A stretch of DNA of 54,547 nucleotides from Caballeronia sordidicola (GCF_002220365.1 NZ_MTHB01000247.1:1-54547); one strand, 5' to 3'. Positions 1-9,240 are shown, numbered from the stretch's first letter. Translations and numbers: made by a program. Notes: generated by a model from the letters alone, not told the origin.

Positions 1-513
1 GCTGTCTCCATCTGCCAACCTTGCTTCGATTATCAACCGGATAGCTTTCTCCCGCCGTTGCGATATCGATCGTACTCCACACGAAACAGGTGTCGCGCAG
101 AAATCAAGATTTGCTGTCTCGGCGAGCCTCCCAGCTTTCGCACGCTCTCGCCATCGTTGCTGCCCGATGCATTTGCGGTGCCGCGGCTTTCTGGTGCGCC
201 GAGATGCGGCGGAGCGAGAATCGCCCGTTGAAAACCGCGACCTTGACCTGCGCCATGCAATGCGTCACTTCGTCAGCCCAGCGCATTTACCGCTTCTTGG
301 CCAGTAGGTGCCTGACGACCTTGGTTTGCTGTAGCCTCGGCGATGCTGCTGATCGGCAGGTCCTTGCTTGGCACAGCGACTCAATGACGATCCGTGAAGG
401 GGCGCTCGCGTCAGCACCTTGGGCCTTTAGAGTAGTACTGACCATGCTGCGGTGTCGAACAGATCCCTTCCTTGAACAACATCGCGCGACATGTGCGCGA
501 AGCGAGAATTGCA
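1..513. other. No supported gene; possibly decayed coding DNA
   Basis: Reading frames on both strands are short or have an odd, Arg/Ser/Cys-rich composition typical of non-coding frames. A plus-frame stretch around 200-300 (ending at a TAG near 305) faintly resembles the effector domain of a LysR-type regulator (a Leu-Asp-Leu core followed by a His-Phe segment), but the similarity is too weak to call. The stretch also holds the upstream region of the deacetylase gene at 514. Confidence 0.3.
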
Positions 514-1419
514 ATGAGCGAGCAAAGTACAGTCCAGCCTTGGCAATGGCCGGAAAAAGAGTGGCGTCGCCTAGTGAACCGGGTACGCGCCGGGCGCAGT
601 TTTCGGCCCTTGGAATGGAAGGGAGGCGCTCGCTGCGTTGTAGCGCTTTCGTTTGATTCCGACCATGAGACCAACGAGTTGCGTGATGGCGGAGTGTCGA
701 TCAATCGATTGGCGTGGGGTCAATATGGCAATCGAGTGGGCGTTCCCCGTATTCTCTCGTTGTTGAAAAAATATGACGTGCCGGCGAGTTTTTTCGTGCC
801 CGCCGTGACGGCGCTTCTCTATCCAGACGAACAACGCGAAATCGTCGACGCCGGCCATGAGATAGGAGTCCATGGCTGGATCCATGAGCTCAATTCAAAA
901 CTGGGCATGAATGACGAGCGCGATCTGATCGCCCGTTCACTGGATACGCTTGAACAGATAACCGGCAACCGGCCCACAGGTTTTCGCTCACCCTCGGCTG
1001 ATTTCTCGGAACACACGTTGCAGATTCTGAAAGATCTGGACTTTGCTTACGACTCGTCGTTGTGCGCGGACGACGACTGTTATGAACTTGAGATGAACGG
1101 GCAGCCTACCGGCATTGTCGAACTGCCTTTTGACTGGGTTCGTGACGACGCCGTGTATTTTTTGATGCATCGCTTTCAGGGACTTCGACCTTACACACTA
1201 CCGTCGCAAGTATTTGACATCTTCAAGCGTGAACTGGACGCCGCCTACGCAGAAGGAGGGGTCTTTGAACTCACCATGCACCCGCACGTGATCACCAACC
1301 GCTCGCGCATATGGATAGTGGAAGAGTTGATCAAACACGCAAAGAGCTTGCCGGATGGCGTTTGGTTCGCGCGACACGACGAACTGGTCGCTTATGCCGT
1401 TCAGAATTCGCGCCAGTAA
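514..1419 (+). CDS. Polysaccharide deacetylase family protein (NodB-like)
   Basis: A 301-residue protein of the carbohydrate esterase 4/NodB fold, which removes N-acetyl or related amide groups from sugars or small amides using a divalent metal. The motif-1 segment SFDSDHET (about residue 47) carries the Asp-Asp pair, HGWIHE (about 112-117) gives the His-x3-His metal site, and RSPSADFS (about 153) corresponds to the RSPxx motif. The tail motif FELTMHPH is also typical. No signal peptide is visible, so it is probably cytoplasmic, as in PuuE/allantoinase-like members. The open frame extends upstream to a TTG at 472, but the ATG at 514 gives a normal length. The gene converges on the oxidoreductase at 1632 across a strong hairpin. 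The substrate is not predictable. Confidence 0.88.
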   Translation: MSEQSTVQPWQWPEKEWRRLVNRVRAGRSFRPLEWKGGARCVVALSFDSDHETNELRDGGVSINRLAWGQYGNRVGVPRILSLLKKYDVPASFFVPAVTALLYPDEQREIVDAGHEIGVHGWIHELNSKLGMNDERDLIARSLDTLEQITGNRPTGFRSPSADFSEHTLQILKDLDFAYDSSLCADDDCYELEMNGQPTGIVELPFDWVRDDAVYFLMHRFQGLRPYTLPSQVFDIFKRELDAAYAEGGVFELTMHPHVITNRSRIWIVEELIKHAKSLPDGVWFARHDELVAYAVQNSRQ

Positions 1420-1454
1420 TCGGCCTCTCTGGCAGATCCGGGCCGTAGCTGCCG

Positions 1455-1496
1455 GCCGTTTCATTTCCGGTCTCGTCCGGCCGGAAATGAAACGGC
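1455..1496. terminator. Bidirectional hairpin between convergent genes
   Basis: A perfect 16-bp inverted repeat (GCCGTTTCATTTCCGG at 1455-1470 and its complement at 1481-1496) with a 10-nt loop lies between the convergent deacetylase and oxidoreductase genes. There is no long T tract, so it may act as a transcript barrier or RNA-stabilising end for both genes rather than a textbook intrinsic terminator. Confidence 0.6.
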
Positions 1497-1631
1497 GAGC
1501 CTTGCGCCGATAATCGCACGCTCGACCGCGACGCTGGCTTAACTTTTCTCGCGTTGCATTGCGTTGCATTTTGTCTGGACCAGGCGGACGAAAGTCATTG
1601 GCCCAAGCGTTCGAATGCGTCAATTACGGCC

Positions 1632-2642
1632 TCAGAACTCAACCACGATCTTGCCGAAATGGCGCCCCTCTATTTGGTATTTAAAGGCTTGCGCGAGTTC
1701 CTCCAGGGGAAAGCTTCGGTCTATCACCGGTTTAACGCCCGTTGTTTCCAGGCCGGCGATCAAGCCAGTCTGGTCCGACCGGCTGCCGACAGTCACGCCC
1801 TGCAGGCACACGTTCTTGACAATCAAAGCAACGATCGGAAGCTCGCCGGAGCGTCCGGTCAAGGCGCCGATCAGCGATATACGGCCTCCGATCCGGATCG
1901 CCGAAATCGATTGCGGTAAGGTGGCGGCGCCACCGACCTCCATGACATGATCGACCCCCTGACCGCCCATCCAGTCGGTCACTCCGCGCCCCCAGTCCGG
2001 TTGGGTCCTGTAGTTGATGGTATGCGCGGCGCCCATCGCGCTGAGCCGCTCCAATTTTGCATCCGAGGATGAAGTTGCAATTACCGTAGCGCCCATGGAC
2101 CGCGCGATCTGCAAGGCGAATATGGACACGCCGCCCGTGCCCAGAACAAGTACCGTGTCGCCCGCTTTCAACTTGCCGTCCGACACAAGCGCTCGCCACG
2201 CTGTCACGCCAGCGGTCGTCAAGGTTGCAGCTTCGGCATATGTGTAGCCCGCTGGCGCTCGCGTGAACCAGCTGGAAGGGCGCACCACGACCTCGCGCGC
2301 ATAGCCGTCCACGCCATCGCCGGGCGTGTGTGAGAAGTCTCCTACGACACGGGGAGGGCCGTCGTGCCACTGAGGGAAGAACACGGAGACAACCCGGTCA
2401 CCGACTTCGAAGTCCGAAACATCCCCTCCGATAGCCTCGATGACACCGGCGCCATCCGCCATGGGGATGCGGCAATCAATGCTCGGAGCGTCTCCAGAAG
2501 ACACGCGATAGTCGTGATAGTTCAAGGAACTCGCACGAATCCGCACGCGGATTTCGTCGGCAGCGGGCGCGCCTGGATCCGGGAGTTCGACGATCTCAAG
2601 CCGGTCCAATCCTCCCGGAGCACGGATGCGCACAGCTCTCAC
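1632..2642 (-). CDS. Zinc-independent MDR-family NAD(P)-dependent alcohol dehydrogenase / quinone oxidoreductase
   Basis: A medium-chain dehydrogenase/reductase of 336 residues. The N-terminal GroES-like half contains the SLNYHDYRV segment, where the catalytic-zinc Cys of classical alcohol dehydrogenases is absent, and no structural four-Cys lobe is seen. This fits the quinone-oxidoreductase (COG0604) branch. The Rossmann half starts with VLVLGTGGVS, followed by ARSMGATVIAT, which suggests NADP(H) binding. It probably reduces a quinone, enone or aldehyde in the cytoplasm. I place the start at the GTG at 2642 because a GGGAGGAG ribosome site lies just upstream; the open frame runs on to 2705. 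It is convergent with the deacetylase, and no operon partner is evident. Confidence 0.85.
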   Translation of the reverse strand: MRAVRIRAPGGLDRLEIVELPDPGAPAADEIRVRIRASSLNYHDYRVSSGDAPSIDCRIPMADGAGVIEAIGGDVSDFEVGDRVVSVFFPQWHDGPPRVVGDFSHTPGDGVDGYAREVVVRPSSWFTRAPAGYTYAEAATLTTAGVTAWRALVSDGKLKAGDTVLVLGTGGVSIFALQIARSMGATVIATSSSDAKLERLSAMGAAHTINYRTQPDWGRGVTDWMGGQGVDHVMEVGGAATLPQSISAIRIGGRISLIGALTGRSGELPIVALIVKNVCLQGVTVGSRSDQTGLIAGLETTGVKPVIDRSFPLEELAQAFKYQIEGRHFGKIVVEF

Positions 2643-2939
2643 GACGGCTCCTCCCAAACATTCCAACGATAGAAAAACGAACGCATTGAAGACATTGAAC
2701 ATCACCTTATGTTGATCTGAATTTCCACTTAACGAACAATGAGTGCGCGGACAATTTTTTGATTGACCTATCGGGACGTAATATTTTCAATGTGAGACAA
2801 AGTGTCCGGGCACGTCGCGTTCTCGCCCGGGGCCGAATGAGCATGAAATGGTCGATGACTTCAATCATCAGATGCTCGATCCCTTTCTGGAGTGTTGATC
2901 TTGTTAGTTTGGAAAATTCCTACTTAGGGGTGCAATGCC

Positions 2940-3308
2940 ATGACTTCCCGATCACCTGCATCCTTGATAGCGTCACTGGTCGATGCCCGTGCGTGTCGCG
3001 ACGTCGAGCCTGCTGTGGCGTGTTATGAAAACGACGCCGCGGTATTGCCTAAACCCGGGAAACGTTTGACCGGCTTGGGGGCTATCCGCGAGTTCACTGC
3101 AGCTACTCTTGACCTGCCGATCGAGTTCGGCACGCGCCAAATCGTCGAGGGCGATGGTATCGCGCTTTATGTCTGTGCCTGGGGATTGGAAATGAAGTCT
3201 GGCGGTCCACTTTTGGAAGGGAGCGGCGCCGACATGCTGCGTTAGCAACCAAATGGCGGCTGGTGGATTGCAATCGATAATTCATGCGGTGCTGGCATTC
3301 TGACTTGA
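2940..3308 (+). pseudogene. SnoaL-like / NTF2-fold protein interrupted by an amber codon
   Basis: The ATG at 2940 opens a frame that reads like a small ketosteroid-isomerase/SnoaL-type (DUF4440-like) cone protein: N-terminal helices, the ACYENDAAVLPKPG strand, and a helix with GAIREFTAATL. A TAG at 3243-3245 ends it at 101 residues. The same frame then continues with QPNGGWWIAIDNSCGAGI to TGA at 3308. GGWWIAIDNPxGA is the expected last strand of this fold, so the TAG is almost certainly a nonsense mutation in a gene of about 122 codons. A truncated product lacking the last strand is unlikely to fold. Confidence 0.6.
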
Positions 3309-3428
3309 TCGGCACGTCGTTTCGTGATCGGTCTGTGGGGATGTCATAAAGGAGTGTGAACCAAACCGTGGGAGGTCATTTGCGTCGACACGACCGCCGT
3401 CATAAACGGCAAGACGGAGGCATACCCG

Positions 3429-3644
3429 ATGGGACACGCTGGTTGGAAATATGCGAAGTTTTCAAGGAGAAGAGCCCAGCAAGGCCGCGCGGCACGCTTG
3501 CTGTATCAGCTACGCTGGCGACGTTTCCAACCGATTGGAGTTGCTATTCGACTGATCATCGATGCCCGCTGGGACGCGGGTGAAACGAGTGAGACTAAAG
3601 CGACGACCGTTGTTCGACCAATCGCCAGGCGGCAGTTCGTCTAG
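3429..3644 (+). CDS. Possible small basic protein (71 aa), unrecognised
   Basis: The ATG at 3429 is preceded by GGAGG at good spacing, which is the main reason to list it in an otherwise gene-free stretch (3309-3678). The predicted peptide is very rich in Arg and Trp, with a short hydrophobic patch (PIGVAIRLII) in the second half. I recognise no family. It could equally be a chance frame. Confidence 0.25.
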   Translation: MGHAGWKYAKFSRRRAQQGRAARLLYQLRWRRFQPIGVAIRLIIDARWDAGETSETKATTVVRPIARRQFV

Positions 3645-3678
3645 CTATTCGCAATCACTTTTAATTTCATCCATTGAC

Positions 3679-4123
3679 GGGTACTGTCACGTTGCTAAAG
3701 GTCGCACAAGCGAAGACGTAGATCGTGGATATTGCTGATTTGTGCAGCAAGGCGATCCAGCATCGGATTGCCGGTCGCCGCCTCCCACGCTTCAAAGGCA
3801 TGCGTGCGCGCCTGCCGCTTCTCTTGAGAGTTCGCGTTGTAGCGGCAGTGGATAATCAGATTTGCCACCTGATCGTGGACCGAAGTGAATCGCTGCAGGT
3901 GGCGCGCTGATTTGAAGCGGCGCATCACCTTCTCGCGCACCCGTGTTGGTTGATGCGAGTTCTGCGCCCGGTTGTTCAATTCCTTATGCTGGCGGTGCTC
4001 AACGTCCATCCCCAAGTCTCTGTTCGTCGCAGCATAGCTGGGCGTTTGCGCCAAGACAATTTTCGCGAGTTCGTCGTTGCCGGCGGCAAGTAAAAGGCGT
4101 GCTGCGCGTGTGCATTCATCTTG
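3679..4123 (-). pseudogene. IS6-family (IS26/IS240-like) transposase, 3' fragment
   Basis: The minus-strand frame encodes the C-terminal part of an IS6-family DDE transposase: PSYAATNRDLGMDVEHRQHKE..., then NNRAQNSHQPTRVREKVMRRFKS, SVHDQVANL, the usual end of this family including the E of the DDE triad. The N-terminal helix-turn-helix and first Asp are missing and the frame upstream of about 4123 is unrelated, so it is a truncated remnant. The sequence GGGTACTGTCACGTTGCTAAA just past the stop (from about 3678) resembles an IS6 terminal repeat and would be the surviving right end. Confidence 0.75.
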
Positions 4124-4217
4124 GGAGAATCTAATGACGGAAACAGCTGTAATTTGACATAAATAGAATGATCGAAATTTAGTTTGCATTCCTATGCGTA
4201 TTAAAGCGAGCGGGTTA

Positions 4218-4246
4218 TCAATTTGTGCAGCGGCCCGCTGCACAAA
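4218..4246. repeat. Near-perfect 29-bp palindrome
   Basis: AATTTGTGCAGCGG and its exact complement flank one central base in the gene-free stretch between the IS6 remnant and the parDE operon. It could be a hairpin, a resolution-type site or an operator; nothing nearby tells which. Confidence 0.5.
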
Positions 4247-4396
4247 TTCGGATATATGGTGCCTCCAAGGTGCGAGGTGACAGTCTGCGCATGGCGGGGA
4301 GGGCTGCTGGTTAGATGCAATGTCCGTGCACGATGGGGCGGCAAAAGGGGGAAGCGCGTGAATGCTCCTCACGGACCTGGCGTCATGCAGCAGCTG

Positions 4397-4735
4397 TTAA
4401 TGAGTCTCATCGTCGTTGCTCTCCAGCCAAGCCGGAATATCGCGCTTGCCGTTGAGCACGCGCCAGACTTCCACATGAGCCTCGCGCTCAATATAGAAGA
4501 TTAGGTGCGGATAGCGATCCAGTTGCCACGACCGCAGGTCCGGGATACCCAGCTCGTACGCGTAACGGGGAGACCCGATGTTCGGGTGCTTGGAGAGACG
4601 CTGGTAAGCCTGCTCGATCTCCGCGATGAATCCGAGCGCAGCCTGCTCCGAGCCTTCGTCTACGAGGTAGTACGTCACCTCGTCCTCCACGTCCTGCCTG
4701 GCTAGCCTTGTCGGTATGACGGGCTTAGCCCACAT
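4397..4735 (-). CDS. parE: ParE/RelE-superfamily toxin
   Basis: A 112-residue protein with the ParE core: an N-terminal Leu-rich helix (ARQDVEDEVTYYLVDEGSEQAALGFIAEIEQAYQRL), the HPNIGSPR turn, and C-terminal strands LRSWQLDRYPHLIFYIE and EVWRVLNGKRDIPAWL. ParE toxins poison DNA gyrase, whereas RelE relatives cleave mRNA; this one fits ParE best. The reading frame overlaps the upstream antitoxin by 34 nt, so the pair is translationally coupled and transcribed on the minus strand. Length and motifs are complete and the gene looks functional. Confidence 0.88.
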   Translation of the reverse strand: MWAKPVIPTRLARQDVEDEVTYYLVDEGSEQAALGFIAEIEQAYQRLSKHPNIGSPRYAYELGIPDLRSWQLDRYPHLIFYIEREAHVEVWRVLNGKRDIPAWLESNDDETH

Positions 4736-4968
4736 TTGCGAGAAGTACGCACGCGAGCGCGCAGTGATTCGAAGTAGTCGGCGTCAACAGGGGCGCCGAG
4801 GCCGGAAGTTGCGCCCTGTAGGATTATTGCGCGCAGACGCTTGCGATCTTGGTCTTTTCGGATCAGTTCGCGGACGTATTCGCTACTCGTGCCGTACCCG
4901 CCCTCGCCAACCTGTTCGTCGACGTAGGCCTTCAGCGAATCCGGTAGGGAAATGTTCATAGTCGTCAT
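4702..4968 (-). CDS. parD: ParD-like ribbon-helix-helix antitoxin
   Basis: An 88-residue antitoxin. MTTMNISLPDSLKAYVDEQV is a ribbon-helix-helix DNA-binding strand and helix, followed by GGYGTSSEYVRELIRKDQ, the second helix typical of ParD/CopG. The C-terminal part wraps the toxin. It lies first in the operon and overlaps parE. A nested palindrome 10 bp upstream of its start is the likely autoregulatory operator. Confidence 0.9.
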   Translation of the reverse strand: MTTMNISLPDSLKAYVDEQVGEGGYGTSSEYVRELIRKDQDRKRLRAIILQGATSGLGAPVDADYFESLRARVRTSRKCGLSPSYRQG

Positions 4969-4977
4969 AAAACAACT

Positions 4978-5015
4978 CTAGCACGCTTTGGCAAATTTTG
5001 CCAAAATGATGCTAG
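4978..5015. promoter_or_regulatory. Predicted ParD operator (nested palindrome)
   Basis: An inner palindrome TTTGGCA-AATTT-TGCCAAA (4987-5005) is bracketed by an outer pair CTAGCA (4978-4983) and TGCTAG (5010-5015). It lies directly upstream of parD. Nested dyads are what two cooperatively bound ribbon-helix-helix dimers would need. Its role is inferred from position and symmetry. Confidence 0.6.
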
Positions 5016-5154
5016 GTTATGACGCGACAGATACAAAGTGATTGCTAGGCTTTGGTGCGCATAGACTGTGAACGGTAGTTGGCGTCGGGCAAACAAAGAA
5101 CCAAATATGCGACCGTGCGCGCGATGTTCGACCGCACGTTTGGTCAACTCATGA

Positions 5155-5181
5155 CGTATTCAATTTACATACTGTTATACG
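5155..5181. promoter_or_regulatory. Possible HigA operator / promoter of higBA
   Basis: An AT-rich stretch upstream of higB contains CGTAT and ATACG as inverted 5-mers with CATACTGTTATAC between them. It is the most promoter-like sequence before the toxin gene. The call rests on position and weak symmetry only. Confidence 0.3.
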
Positions 5182-5217
5182 GCATTTCCATTGTCAGGCG
5201 GCTGCGCCAGACCTGCC

Positions 5218-5499
5218 ATGAGCAAAATACAGGTATGCCAGACCAACGGGAGCGACGAAGATCGCGAAGCCCCAGCAGAACGTCATCGCCCTGACCATGC
5301 CAAAAAGCTAAAACGTCAGTTAGACCGGATCGATGAGGCGAAGTCACCTCAGGATATGAATCTCCCGGGTTGGAAGCTTCACCCGCTACACGATGACCTA
5401 GAAGGCCATTTTGCGGTCTGGGTAAACGGTAATTGGCGAATGACTTTTACCTTTGAAGGCACTGATGCAATCTTGGTGGACTACCAGGACTACAACTAG
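5218..5499 (+). CDS. higB: HigB-like (RelE superfamily) mRNA-interferase toxin with divergent N-terminus
   Basis: The last 60 residues are canonical HigB: PDHAKKLKRQLDRIDEAK, MNLPGWKLHPL, then VWVNGNWRMTFTFEG and a final VDYQDY. HigB toxins cleave mRNA on the ribosome. The ATG at 5218 gives 93 residues, the usual length, but residues 1-25 do not resemble the IKSFRHKGLxxFFETG start seen in the family. Either the 5' end was replaced or locally frameshifted, or this is a divergent subgroup. higA follows after 8 nt on the same strand. Confidence 0.75.
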   Translation: MSKIQVCQTNGSDEDREAPAERHRPDHAKKLKRQLDRIDEAKSPQDMNLPGWKLHPLHDDLEGHFAVWVNGNWRMTFTFEGTDAILVDYQDYN

Positions 5500-5507
5500 G
5501 TAAATAC

Positions 5508-5816
5508 ATGTCTCGTATTTTTAACCCGCCTCACCCTGGTGAGGCGCTTCGAGAGGACGTCCTGCCTGCGCTTGGGCTAAATGTGACTCAGGCTGCAGAG
5601 CAGCTTGGTGTCACGCGTGCAGCTTTTTCACGCGTTCTTAACGGGCGTGCTGGAATTTCAACTGACATGGCCCTTCGCCTCGAAGCGTGGTTAGGCATTG
5701 AAAATGGCGGCCGAGCTGATTTATGGGTCTCACAGCAAGCGGCTTACGATCTTTGGCAAGCTCGCGCACACGGCGCGCCACACGTCGAACGGGCGAAAGA
5801 ACTGGCTAACGTTTAA
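5508..5816 (+). CDS. higA: HigA-family antitoxin (XRE helix-turn-helix)
   Basis: A 102-residue HigA. FNPPHPGEALREDVLPALGLNVTQAAEQLGVTRAAFSRVLNGRAGIS is the family signature: the PPHPGE entry, then an XRE helix-turn-helix with recognition helix TRAAFSRVLNGR. The LRLEAWLG...WVSQQAAYDLW segment completes the domain. It neutralises HigB and represses the operon. The gene follows higB, the toxin-first order typical of higBA. Confidence 0.92.
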   Translation: MSRIFNPPHPGEALREDVLPALGLNVTQAAEQLGVTRAAFSRVLNGRAGISTDMALRLEAWLGIENGGRADLWVSQQAAYDLWQARAHGAPHVERAKELANV

Positions 5817-6270
5817 TAAGTTCTGTCCTAAGCAGAAGCTTGCGCCGACGTACGCCAGTTGGCGTACGAAGCCTGAGCGCCCGTGCTCGAACTTAATGTT
5901 CATAAAACGAGTCTATTTGGCGCCATGTGCCAAACGCACACCAAACATTCGATGGTTTAAAATAACATTGTGCCTTGCGGATCAGGCGCGAACTCGAAGC
6001 GCAAGCCAGTGACTTTGCGACCCGACTTGGTGTCCCCTTGATTCCAGTGCAATTTGCGACGGTAGCCCGGTCTATACGTGGTGTCGGTTTGCGAGGTGAC
6101 CCTATTAAAATATCGCATCAAATCAATCGCTTACTGTCTCGGTAGTCGCTTCCGTCACGGCTGGACGACCGTTGGTGTCCGTGCTGACGGGAGCGCCGCC
6201 AACAATCGTTGCCCCGCCAATTTGTTGTCGCTATGCTCGTCGGTCCGCCAATCGCTTAGAGGCGAGCGCG
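5817..6270. other. Gap between higA and the Tn3 remnant; one small hairpin
   Basis: No convincing gene. A hairpin CGTACGCC-AGTT-GGCGTACG (5849-5868) 30 bp after higA may end the operon transcript, although no T tract follows. The rest shows no recognisable element end. Confidence 0.4.
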
Positions 6271-8501
6271 ATGGAACACTGGCAAGTCACTTATCTTGGC
6301 ATCCGGCAGATCCCTCGTGAGCTCACCGAGTTCGACCTTGCCACGTTCTTCACCTGCCGCGAGGGAGCGTGCACTGATCGAGGCGCGTCGCGGCGAGCTA
6401 TACTGGCTTGCCGTCGCGCTCCACATCGGCTTTATCCGGATGAGCGGCCGCACGCTCGACGCCTACAAGCAAGTTCCCAAAGTGCTCTGGAGTCACCTTG
6501 GCGCGCACCTGGCAGTCGATCCACCCGATCTCGGCACGCTGCGGACGCTGTATGAAACGCGAACTCGCACGCTCATCGATCACCAGGTCCCGCATATCAG
6601 GCGCTCGGCTTCCGGCCGATGGCCGAGCACCAGCGCCGCTACGTCGTGCGTTGGCTCAAGGAACGCCTGACAGGTCGGCCCGAGCGCGACGACTTGCTGT
6701 ACGAATTAAAACGCTGGCTCTACGAGCATCACATCCTGATCGTCCACGATCGGTTGCTCAAGCGGCTTATCGTGAAGGCTGGGCAGGATGTCGAGGGGTC
6801 TCTAACTGATGGAGTTATTGGTGCGTTTGGCGACGCGACACTGGACAACTGGAGTCGGCTGTTGGCACAACCTGCCAATGAACATAGGAGCCTGCAGCAA
6901 TGGTTGTGGGCCGTACCCCTGCGGCAGTCTACGCATCAGATGGGTGACGTGTTCACAAAGATCGATCGCCTTTATGCGATTGGTGTGAATCAAGGCTGGC
7001 CGACGCTTTGCAACGACGCCGCTGTGCGGCACTACGCGCGGCGCTGCGCGCGTCGGCCACCTTCGGTCAGTAAGCGTGTCGAGCAACGATCGCGCAGGCT
7101 GGAAGCAGCCTGCTTCATGCGTTACGCGCTGCGCTCCGCAACCGATCAGCTGCTGTCGATGCTGCGCCACTGGGTTCAGAAGGCGATCAACGACGCGACG
7201 CGTGAGGTCGAATCGATCCAATTAGATCCAAACGCGCGTCTCCGCGAATTCGCAGCAGCGGTGAAAAAGGTCGCGCTTGACGCAACATTGGCGCGCGAAG
7301 AACTCAGCAGGAGCTTATGCGAGCTGGCCGATCGGGCGCTTGACCGCCGAAAGCCGAGCCGGCGCAGTCTGGTCCGCGCGCGCCTGCTCGCAAAACGGGG
7401 GCAAGCGCGCGCGATCCTCGCGAGGCTCATCCGCCTGCCGTTCGAAGCGCAGACCACCCATCCCGTCATCAACGCACTTGACGTGCTGCGCGATCTTTAT
7501 GCCCGTAAGGCCTACACGTTGCCGGACCGCATAGCAATCCGACTCGGACGTGTCTGGCGCGACGCGATCGACGGCTATGACCGACACAAAGCGCTGTTGG
7601 CTTTCGAGTAGGCGACGCTCTTTGCGCTGCGCGTCGCATTGCGCAACGGCTCCGTTTTCATCGAACACAGCTTCGCGTTCCGCAGTCAGGCGATGCTCCT
7701 GATCCCCAGGCCGGGGCAGCAATCGAGGGCGTGATTCGTCAAAGCGGTGCCGACGATGTTGCCCAGCTTGAAGTTGATACCCTTATAAATACGGACTATG
7801 CGATGGGGCTCGCAAGAATCTTGGGCTTTGACCTGTGCCCACGACTCTCGCATCTTCGAGACCGGCGCTTGCACGTCCCGCAGCACCATACCGTCCCTGC
7901 GGAACTGATTGCCGTCACCGATCGCGACGTGCGGATTGACCTGATCGAGAGCATCTGGGACGAGTTCGTTCGCGTCTCCGCCTCGGTGCAGACCGGCCAA
8001 TGCACGGCGGTGCAAGCGCTCGCGCGCTTCGGTTCAGCCGCACGCGGACAGCCGGTATACGATGGCGGGGTCCGTATCGGGCGGCTATTCCGGACGATTT
8101 ACCTGATCGACTATTTCACCAATCCGGCGTTTCGCGCCGAACTGCAGCACGTGCTCAATAGTGGGGAGGCGGTCCATACCGTGCAGCGCGCGATCCACAT
8201 CGGCAAGATTCCGCTGGAACTGACCAGGCACCACGACTCGCTCGCGGCGGTGTCCTCGGCACTGGCGCCGCTCTCCAATGCCGTGATGGCGTGGAACACG
8301 ATCCACATGCAGCGCGCGGTCAACCAGATAGAGGCGATGAGTGGAGAGACCGTTCAGACGGCCGACTTGCGGCGCATCGCGCCGAGGCATCTCGAAGGCA
8401 TCAACTTGAGCGGAACGTTCGATTTTCCGATTGCACGCTATACGCATTATTTGCTGCCGAGCGCCGCCGACCTGAACGCGAAGCGGCGACGGCTAGCTTG
8501 A
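6271..8501 (+). pseudogene. tnpA: Tn3-family transposase, multiply broken
   Basis: Fragments of a single Tn3-family transposase lie in order. The N-terminal DUF4158 part (MEHWQVTYLGIRQIPRELTEFDL...) starts in one frame, continues in a second from about 6355 (LYWLAVALHIGFIRMSGRTLDAYK), and returns to the first at about 6597. The middle part runs to 7611, where TAG replaces the Trp expected before ATLFALRVALRNGSVFIEHSFAFR. After about 7700 some 290 residues are missing, and the frame resumes at about 7745 with DYAMGLARILGFDLCPRL through HYLLPS to the stop. The deletion removes much of the catalytic core, so it cannot transpose. No 38-bp terminal repeats were recognised. Confidence 0.85.
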
Positions 8502-8744
8502 CCGGCAGTGATCTTCATCGGCGCGCCGCTACTCGAATTCCGCCCGATGCGCGCAGGGCAATTGGCGCTCCGCAGCGCGACCACTTCGGCCGGGAGATCA
8601 AAATGTGAAAACGACCAGACAGGAAGTTCATGATTTGGCGAGGTATTTTAACAGGGCCGGCCCGCAAACCCGCATCAAACCAAGACCAACCTACCGTCGC
8701 AAATTGCATTGAAATCAAGGGTAGGCCTTATTGAAAGCCTATGC

Positions 8745-9240
8745 GGTTGGTGCACGAGCCGGTCGAGGATTGCGTCGGCGAGCGTGGGGTCTTGCAACCA
8801 CGCATGCCAATGTTCAAGAGGCAACTGCGAGGTGATGATTGTCGAGCGTGAGCACACGCGATCGTCGATCACTTCGAGCAGGTCGTTTCGCGCGCTCTGA
8901 TCGAGTTCCTGCAGTCCCCAGTCGTCCAGCAATAGCACGTCAATCTTGGCGAGCTGAGCGAGACGGCGTGTGAAGCTGCCGTCGCCATGGGCGATGCGCA
9001 ACTCTTCGAACAGGCGCGCAGCGCGCACGTAATAACGCGGAGAACCCTTGGCGGCATGCCTGCTGCGCAAAGGCGCACGCGATCCAGGTTTTACCGGCGC
9101 CGGTCGGTCCACTCAGGATGATGTTCTGGGCGTTGCGGATCCAGTCGCAACTAGCGAGCGTGGCAACCACGCGCTGGTCCAAGCCGCGGCTTTGCCGGAC
9201 GTCGACTCGCAAACCCGCATGGGGCCAGAGGCCCGCTACC
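8745..9240 (-). pseudogene. istB: IstB-type ATPase (IS21 family helper), internal fragment
   Basis: The minus strand encodes the core of an IstB/DnaC-like AAA+ protein: RGLDQRVVATLASCDWI, Walker A GPTGAGKTW, then after a frameshift at about 9058 AARLFEELRIAHGDGS, Walker B IDVLLLDDWG, and STIITSQLPLEHWH. The N-terminal DNA-interaction part and the last residues are gone, and no istA is present. It is a decayed scrap of an IS21-type element lying between the Tn3 remnant and hipBA. Confidence 0.8.

Noticed and set aside
90..656. 188-residue open frame on the plus strand
   Set aside because: Composition is Cys/Arg/Ser-rich and the second half is out of frame with the well-supported deacetylase that overlaps it.
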